NCBI GenBank assembly: GCA_963969595.1
Contig: OZ018415.1
Location: 16,306,001-16,370,000, forward strand
Reading direction: 5' to 3'
Length of the DNA stretch: 64,000 nucleotides
DNA from: Neckera pumila
Taxonomy: Eukaryota; Streptophyta; Bryopsida; Hypnales; Neckeraceae
Shown: positions 56,715-64,000 of the stretch, one piece after another
How positions within the stretch are numbered: position 1 is the stretch's first letter
Layout: each line of letters opens with the position of its first letter
Translations under genes and position numbers: made by a program
Notes under the pieces: generated by a model
What the model saw: only the letters and a program-made list of their open reading frames with translations
The model's database searches: none
What the model was told of the DNA's origin: nothing

Positions 56715-59700
56715 ATGGCGACATTGGGTCCGAAATTGGCAAGGCGAGTGCTGGGCACGGAGACTCCTGTCATGGTTCAGGTATTGTCGTGGACTAAGAA
56801 TTACTTGATGAAGTAGAGCAATTTCTCTACGACAGCTAAATCTCGAGATTCATGGCAAACAGGATGAATGTAATGATCGGTGACATTTGATACGGAGTGT
56901 GTTTGTAAATCAAATCTAAAATCTCCATACATCATACAGCAAGGGAGAGGTTCCATTCGCCATACCGATGAACTCTGAGCCTTTGCCTACAACAATCTAG
57001 AAATTTGAGTGATCTCAAATTTTGCACATTTTTTCTGGGTTAAGTTGAAAATCATTGCAAAAAAATGAATGTCAATAGATTAATGTTTTGCACACTTAAC
57101 ACAAATCAAACTTCACCTGTATGGTCAGTGGAACATGTAATGTGCGTCGATTTCTGAAGTTTTCATCCAGTCGAATGCTCGGTTTCTGTCCGCAGATGCA
57201 GGAGTTGTTACGAGGAGCAACAGATGTAATATCATTGGCACAGGTGCAGCTCTCTTGTTGCTTCATACTGTTTGACGGTTCGAAATGTCATTTTGTGAAT
57301 GCTTTCCATTTTTGATTTCAAATTTATCAGATTGTGATGATCCATTCCCGTACTTATATATGCATTGCTAACCTGGAAGGAGGGTGGGGGAAGGCAGGGT
57401 GTAGTGCATTGGCAACCACCGGAAGAAGCATTAACGAAAGTAAAGAGTCTTGTGGACGAGCCTACAACAAGCCATTATGGTGCGGACGAGGGTCTGCCAG
57501 AACTCCGAGAGGCTCTCTTAGAAAAGGTGTTCTTCTGACTTAAAAACAAGTCTTTATTAACAAAGTGAAATTTGACATTTTCTTTGAATCTATAAAGTCT
57601 TGGACCGGGGACAATATCACCTGATTGTAATATCTACTCTAGGGAAGTAATTTGTTGACATTTTTCCAAAATTGACAAAAGCATCATGTTGTATGCTACA
57701 GCTAAGGCGGGAGAATAAGCTCTGCAATTCGTCGGTCATGGTCACTGCCGGTGCTAACCAGGTTAGTATGTCTTATAAGCTTAAATCTCTTTGAGTCTTC
57801 TCCATTCATCGTTCTTTAGCAAGACACATCTAGGTTATAAATGACGTCTTGACAGCTCACATTCTTTAGTAGAATGTTTAGTATTTAGAGTTCTCTGTCT
57901 TGATGACATGTTTCGCGCTGGTCATTTGTTGAAGTTCTTGGATGTTTTAGTACTTTATGAGTCTTGAAATGGCCAGTATAGGTTTATTTGGATAGTCTTA
58001 AATCAAAAAAATGAAAGCCCTTCACCGTTGATTGTAGTGTTTGTAGTGTCGTAGTACCTTGCAATCCTTTGTAGTTTGCATTGTCTCGAGTGTCTATGTA
58101 TACAAGCAGCTATGCTAGAGAGGCTCTGTCCTTTTTGTATGCACCTTAAATGTCACGAGAAGCTTGGTTGTTGAGTATCAACATTGTACATAAGACCTAC
58201 ATTTGAACTTTCTCACTTCACTGTAGATGTAGCTTTGTGTCCTAGCAATTGGACTCCTCTCTTTAGGTCTAGAGCCAACCAATTCTTTGTTTAACTAAAT
58301 TTTCCATGTCATTTGAAGTTTACGGGCGGAGTTTGTGTATACAGGCCTATGTGAATGTGGTCCTCACGCTATGCGATCCAGGAGACAAGGTGGTTTTGTT
58401 TGTGCCCTATTACTTCAACGCCTTCATGGCCTATCAAATGACAGGGGTAACGGACATTGTTTTGGGTCCCAGCGATAGTTCTTTGCATCCAGATGCAGGT
58501 TGGTAATATCTTGTTACTCCTTCATTACTAGCTAGGTCATGCTGAGCTTTTAGTTTTCACATCTAAGTAATTCTTGCACACTAGAAATGTTGATATCTTA
58601 GTCCGTAGCATAGAGTGTAGACACCAAGGGTAGCACCTACTATATGTGTCCATGGGGAGTAGTTTGTAGAACTGCGCCAGCAGACTATTCATTCATTTTA
58701 GTCTCAGGCCTAGATTTTTTTTTTTCTACGGATATGGCAAGATGATCCGAGTTTCGTGTGATATTGGGTGTCTTTTCTGGTAGATTGGTTGGAAGAATTA
58801 CTGAAGAGTGGAGATTCAAAGCGTATACCAAAGGTGGTGTCTATTGTCAATCCTGGCAATCCCTCCGGGACGTATGTTCCTGAGACACTCTTGAAGGTAA
58901 TGACGATCTGAATTTTGGGATTGTCAGTAGTTGAGATATATTATAGGTGTTGTTTGCGATTCTATATGTTTTATGGAATACATCTCTGGCTTCAGCTCTA
59001 AATTTACTTAATTTTTGGGTACTGTAACTCCTAAATGCGTAATGGCAAAAGTGGCTCTGTTTATATCTCTAGAGTTCAAAGGGTTTTGGATTGTTGGTAG
59101 TTATACCGTTGAATAGGTGAAGAATAGATGGCCTTTAATATTCGATGATACAATTATGTTTAGAGACTAACGATAAGGAATTCTTCAAATTGAACTTCCT
59201 ACGTGTAATTCAGGCTCTCTAAGCGTTAAGAATTGAAATGCAGATTTGGAAATTTTACTAATTGTTTTGTGTCTGATGCCCTCACAGAGAATATCAGAGA
59301 TGTGCCGGCAAGCTGGGTGTTGGCTCATTGTTGATAATACATATGAGTATGCAATTTCTTTCCTTTTTTTTTCTTAAGCTCTGAACTGTGGATTCCTGAC
59401 TCGTTGATGCAAGTTTGTCCTCTGTCTACATCCCTCTCCTGTATTCTCTAGGAAGACTGCATTAGTGTATACTCCGTAGCAAATAGTTTCAGATTCACTA
59501 CTCTTGACAGTGGGGGTGTACACGTGACCAGGTACTTCATGTATGATGACTGTAAACACGTATGCTTGGAAGGCGACCACATACTCAACATCTTCTCATT
59601 TTCAAAAGCTTACGGCATGATGGGGTGGAGGGTTGGCTATGTAAGAAGCTCTTGGTCTCTTGTTGATTTTTTCCTTATTGCTTGTAAGCTCAGGCATAAC

Positions 59701-60565
59701 CCTTCAGTGCATTCCATTCACATGAAATAGGGGTGGAGTTGCAGTAGATTTCCCCAAACTCGTTGAAATTTAATCGTCCCTTGTCCATATTCCTTGGCTT
59801 GCACTGCATTCCTATTCTCTTGACAAAGAGAATGGTGACAAACTCTAATTCACGAAACTTTTCCAAGAAAAATTCTTCACTTCCAATGCTTGACAAAACT
59901 GGACCTCCGCCAGTTCGTTGAAAGTACTAGTTGGAGGATTTGAGTTCATGTCCCCAGGTGGAGCAAATAGTCACGACTTCCCTTGCTGTGCAGTATGATT
60001 TCATCCAAACTCAATGTTCACAAGTGTGGAACTTGTAATATTAACCATTTGTGGAATTGGTCTCCCCTTTTTCCCTGCGCAGATTGCATATCCCAGAGGA
60101 GTGACAGGCATGGGCGCTCAGTTGCTCAAAGTGCAAGACAACATTCCGATTTGCGCCTCCATAATTGGGCAGAAACTGGCGCTGGCCGCCTTGAAAGTGG
60201 GACCTGAGTGGGTGTCGCAGAAGGTGAAGAAGCTCGGGGAGAATCGCAAGGTCTTGTTACAGGCTCTGTCGCCGCTGGGGAAAGAAGCTGTGAAGGGAGG
60301 AGAGGGCGCCATCTACCTCTGGGCCCAACTGCCCAAACACGCCACCGATGACGGCGACGATGGCGTACCTGACGACGTCGCCTTTGTCAGATGGCTGGTG
60401 AAGAAACACGGGGTGAGTGTCATTCCAGGGAGTGCCAGTGGAGGACGTGGGTTCATCCGCATTTCGTATGGGGGACTGACGGAGGATCGGTGTCGCATGG
60501 CTGCCAGTAGATTAAACAAAGGACTCCAGGAGCTCGTGGACCACGGCATGGACAAAACGTTTTGA
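56715..60565 (+). CDS. ISS1: ISS1/VAS1-type aromatic aminotransferase, 9 exons, 406 aa
   Basis: Coding exons: 56715-56780, 57196-57243, 57398-57526, 57702-57761, 58345-58498, 58784-58896, 59288-59346, 59532-59640, 60083-60565. Every intron is GT-AG and phases agree. The product is a PLP-dependent fold-type-I (class I/II) aminotransferase. PLP contacts visible are Asn178 in NPGNPSGTY, Asp206 and Tyr209 in LIVDNTYEY, and Lys235 in SFSKAYGMMGWR, the Schiff-base lysine. FIRISYGG near the C-terminus holds the substrate-carboxylate arginine. The Arabidopsis relative ISS1/VAS1 links methionine, aromatic amino acids and indole-3-pyruvate, so it limits auxin (and ethylene precursor) pools. Relative to that 394-residue protein this one has a short acidic insert near residue 325 (DDGDDGVPDD). 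No targeting peptide is obvious; cytosolic. It looks intact. Confidence 0.93.
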
Positions 60566-60955
60566 ATGTTGGTTGGTTGGTTGGTTGGTTGGTAGGTTGT
60601 TCACATTTTGACCTTAAAAGCTTACAATGGATGGTTGGATTGTTGGCCTCTCACAGAAGCAGTGCAAAAAAAGACTCTTGTAAATGATGGTGTAGAACGT
60701 CCCCATTTGTTATCATTCTTTATTGATGTCACAGCTATATGAAGTGCACGTGCACCTTTTTATGTTCACAAAAACTGTGTTCATTCATAACGTTTAGTAG
60801 CCTTCATGCTCACTGCCTTTTCCTTCATGCACCCGGCTCATCACATTAAGCCTGCACCTGTCCACACCATCTATTGTAGAGCCAAGGCAGTGACAGTGTG
60901 TGCTACAGAGGTAGTCTGCTCTAAAAGCGACTTTGTTTTAAATGCAAACTCTATC
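60566..60955 (+). other. 3' flank of ISS1-like gene
   Basis: A TTGG microsatellite (GTTGG repeated, 60567-60590) starts just after the stop. The 3' UTR should lie here. I see no second gene. Confidence 0.5.
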
Positions 60956-60959
60956 TAGG

Positions 60960-61531
60960 AAAGAAAAAATAACTTATAGAATTCATTTTTGAATGCAAGT
61001 TTTATAATTAAAAAAAAAAATATTAGATATGGTTAAATTTGCTTGCTAAAACAATCTCACCATTGGGATTATTGTATTTCAATTGCATCTTATAGTTATT
61101 AATGGTTTAGTTTCCCTTCAAACATGAACTTATTTCTAGTGAATAATTTTTCTAATGAGTGAAAATTAAGTGCTTTTTTGTTGAGTTTTTTTTCCTAGGT
61201 TTTCAACTCAATTCTTTAGCATAAAAATTTAGAAAATCAAAATCAATAGTGCAAAAAATTTAAGTTAAAAAGGTTTAAATCCAAAAAAAATCTAGTCAAG
61301 TAAGGCGTAAAAAAACTTGTTTTCTTCACTTTAAATGCAAATATCTTGCAATCTACACGGCCGAAATTTTTGAAATTTCTTGTATGCATTTTTATACTAG
61401 TCTAGTAAAAGATTCTATAGTTAGGGAGCTAAAAAACACAAAAATAATTTTTAAAGTGTTTGCTGTTTGTGATAGAAATGGTAGTTTTGAATGGTTTTTG
61501 ATGGAAAAAAAAAGCTTTGGTTCTTTTGGGG
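60960..61531 (-). mobile_element. TTAA-family MITE, copy E (partial, reverse orientation)
   Basis: The right end reads TTCTTTTGGGG then TTAT. The interior (for example CTTTAAATGCAAATATCTTGC near 61330) matches copy A directly and copy C in reverse. The left end is decayed. Confidence 0.55.
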
Positions 61532-61723
61532 TTATTTATTTTACATTAGACATCCAAAACACCCTTGTCAATGACTTTCAAGTCCAATTTCACTATCATG
61601 CTAAATTTATCCTTTTATATAATTGATGTATAAACTTTTGATATTTTTCACTTGTAAAAGAATGTGATTTATATTGATGTTGATTTTTCAAAGGTTTGAT
61701 ACAAAATCAAATTATTGTGATTT

Positions 61724-61930
61724 TTAATCCCCAAAGTTCTAAGGCCTTTTTCCATAAAAAGAACATTCAAAACTACCATTTCTATTGCAAAAAGCAAAAA
61801 AAATAATTTCTTTTCTTTCAATATCTAATTTTAGAATCATGCACTAGACTATTATGAGAATGTACGAAAAAAACTTTAGAAACTTAGATCCTGTAAATTG
61901 AAATATAGAGACTCTAATCCAACAACGAAA
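61724..61930 (+). mobile_element. TTAA-family MITE, copy D (left end only)
   Basis: TTAA (61724-61727) is followed by TCCCCAAAG and then sequence with AAACTACCATTTCTATTGC, matching the left parts of copies B and C. Similarity fades near 61930. It lies head to head with copy E. Confidence 0.55.
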
Positions 61931-63083
61931 TACAATAAACCAAAAAAACCATCAATTTTAAATGCTAAGAATGTTGTAACTATCTCGACCAATAAACAAT
62001 GCTAAAGCAACAACATATGATTCCCAAACCATAAAAAATATAGATAGAGAATATATAGTAGTACCTCAACAGATAGACAAAACAATTGCTAAAAAACACT
62101 AAAATTGATACGTTGTGTAACCACATGCATGCATGACAAAGTGTCCTACAACATCATCTTAAGGCTCCATCACAGTCTCCACATGTGTCTCACATGCTTT
62201 GTTGTTTCAAAAACAATAGAGACTATAGGGAGTACAAGAAGAAGACATCCAAATCCTAACCTGCCTTCCTAAACCCTAAAATTGCCACTTTAAATTCTAA
62301 AATTGCCACCCGAAATCCTACAACAAATAAAGTGTTCATTCTGTATAGGACCCATAGAAGAATGAAACTCTACTGCAGCATACATTGCCGTGAAGTATAG
62401 GGAGAAGTCCTCCAAATCCTTGGGCGTCGTCGTAAACCCTAAAATATTTGAAGTATTCATTCTATCCAAGAATTGTTGAAGGATGAAATTCTACTACATA
62501 ACTAAATGCTGTGAGGCAGTACAAGGTTTGCCAATGGACGTTGGTGGTCATTGTCATCCTCAGCTCCATCAAGGTTGTGATCTTGTAGCTACGCCCAATT
62601 ACCTCTATGATCGGCCAGGTCCCATGGGCCACGTTAGCATGGTCCTACTTGGAATGCCACAAGCCTTCACTCAACACTAGCGGCACAATTCTGGAGGAAC
62701 GGGGGACGTTAGACCCGTCCCATGAAGTGGGACCAACAAGGTAGATTTATCCTAGAAGAAAACGCAAGACTTTTTTTATTTGCCACACATTTTTTTTTTT
62801 TGTAAATTTTGAATTCATATTTACAATCAAAGACCGCAAATTAGCTAGGGAAGATTTACAACATGCCCTAGACATGTTTTAGCTTTTGGTGAGAGTGGGA
62901 GTAGGGACCAGCATGTTGGAATGGAAGGAACCTGTCAAGCGCCTCTTGTTGTTGTTCACTTGGCATTAGAGGCAGATCGCAGTATGTTGCTATTCACGCC
63001 TCTTGCAATGTCTCGTTTTCCACTGATCACATGTTATTGAATCTCTGCCTTGTGTTGATTTTAGCATGAAGCATTGTCTCTAA
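61931..63083. other. Intergenic, one short coding-like stretch
   Basis: The plus frame at 62534-62680 reads MDVGGHCHPQLHQGCDLVAT and continues to a stop after about 48 codons. Its composition is coding-like, but I do not recognise it; a transposon relic is possible. The rest is featureless. Confidence 0.35.
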
Positions 63084-63655
63084 GGGCCGCTTTACACCAA
63101 GAAGCCGGGCCAATTCTCCTTCAAGCCATTTGCACAAAATTTCAGCCCCTTTTGGGTTGGAGGCCGGCCTCAACTTCCCATTAGAATAAGATTATAATGG
63201 GGGCCAATTTTCCCATATGTAAAGGCCTTAAGGCCAAGAAGCCAGGCTGATTCAATAAAACCTACAAAAGAAAGAGAGAGGCCCTAAAATTTTCAGGGCC
63301 ACTTTACACCTAAAGGCCGGTCCTAATCCCCATGAGGCCGATTGCACAAAATCCAACAGTAATGATTAGTTAAAAAAAATAGTTTTTTATTAAAACAATT
63401 TTTTTAATTGAAATTTGACATTGGCCCCAAGGCCAAGAATTGGCCTCCTGTTTTTGGTGCACCCAATTCAACAAGCTCGGGCCATGTCAAATCATGTCTT
63501 TTTTGAATACACAAATTCAATTCACCAAATTGACCCACCCTCTTGGTGTAAAGGGGTTGGGGCTGATTTGAGCCTTTCATCCAATCAAAAGTCAGGATTC
63601 TTGGCCTCTGAGACACAGAAAATTGGCCCGGCCTCTTGGTGTAAAGCGTCCCTAA
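63081..63655. mobile_element. Tourist-like (PIF/Harbinger) MITE, 569 bp, TAA target duplication
   Basis: The element spans 63084-63652. The ends (GGGCCGCTTTACACCAAGAA and the complement of GGTGTAAAGCGTCCC) pair at about 31 of 34 positions. TAA flanks both sides (63081-63083, 63653-63655), the usual PIF/Harbinger target. A partial internal copy of the end motif lies near 63296-63330. Confidence 0.82.
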
Positions 63656-64000
63656 TGTGGTTTTCATTTTTGTGTACCATCTCTTGGCACTTTGCACCTT
63701 CTAGTTCAGTTGATACTAGGAGTTGCAACTTTTTATTTCGGATGTTGGAATGGAAGGATACTGTTACTTGTGCTTTCACTCTTCATGCAACAATTTTTGA
63801 TTCCTTATGTGTCCTTCGATGGCAATACCGACAGAATGAGAGACCAGCACCTCAGGATGTAGATCTTTGGGTTCCTTACCAATTGTTCGTCATGTTTGTT
63901 GGACAGACTTGTTGTAAAGCTACATTGAATAGGGGTATTTAAGGGGACCAAATAATTAAAGGGACCTTTATTTAGAAATTGTACATATTTGAAACAAGAT
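63656..64000 (+). other. Unrecognised coding-like stretch at window end
   Basis: A plus-strand frame open to 63942 reads MLEWKDTVTCAFTLHATIFD and then LCVLRWQYRQNERPAPQDVD. Related nucleotides (TGTTGGAATGGAAGGA) also occur near 62914, on the other side of the MITE. It could be a decayed gene split by that insertion. I assign no function. Confidence 0.3.

Noticed and set aside
63415..63942. 175-codon plus-strand ORF at window end
   Set aside because: It runs across the right boundary of a MITE (63652), so it is at least partly an accident. Only the part after 63656 is mentioned as coding-like.
1..64000. tRNA, rRNA or snRNA genes
   Set aside because: I looked for cloverleaf-type B-box sequences and rRNA signatures and saw none I could support.

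Overview
The window looks like nuclear DNA of a land plant. The three intact genes are plant-type, intron-rich genes with GT-AG introns, and all the mobile DNA is of kinds known from plants. PiggyBac- and pogo-type relics and a kinase relic of a type I associate with oomycetes and fungi lead me towards a non-seed plant (bryophyte, lycophyte or fern). That is inference; I cannot name the species.

Host genes. (1) 1363-5811, minus: an 8-exon gene for a 274-residue protein with two stress-responsive A/B-barrel (Dabb) domains and a plastid-transit-like N-terminus. (2) 48003-49745, minus: a 4-exon gene for cytosolic ribosomal protein eL15 (RPL15, 204 residues). (3) 56715-60565, plus: a 9-exon gene for a fold-type-I aminotransferase of the ISS1/VAS1 type (406 residues). 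In all three, every splice junction I placed keeps the reading frame.

9.0-40.4 kb is a nest of mobile elements. A decayed PiggyBac-type transposase gene (9.0-12.0 kb) resumes in frame at 39.8 kb. It is split by two CACTA-type insertions. One is 1.28 kb (10338-11618, target duplication CCA). The other is about 27.8 kb (12009-39804, target duplication ATG). The large one has no transposase that I can see. It holds fragments of at least four host genes, all on the plus strand: a kinesin motor, an LRR receptor-type gene, glutamyl-tRNA amidotransferase subunit A (GatA) and a PTAC14-like SET-domain gene. It also contains a 15.8-kb Athila/Tat-like Ty3/gypsy retroelement (15255-31014). That element has four zinc knuckles in Gag, an extra 3' ORF region, and a palindromic CCAAWTTGG motif scattered along its length.

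40.4-48.0 kb: a decayed protein kinase gene (minus strand), a complete 2.9-kb pogo-like DNA transposon with TA target duplication and a broken transposase, a perfect 29-bp hairpin, and an unassigned exon-like ORF.

50-56 kb and 60.6-64 kb are gene-free and full of short inverted-repeat elements. These include a family with TTAA target sites and CCCCTAAA-type ends (five copies in the window), two long foldbacks, and a Tourist-like MITE with TAA target duplications.

The host genes look intact and the mobile DNA mostly dead. Many stops in the retroelement fall where a single C-to-T change from CAG, CAA or CGA would explain them. The retroelement reverse transcriptase and the kinase relic have each lost a key aspartate.
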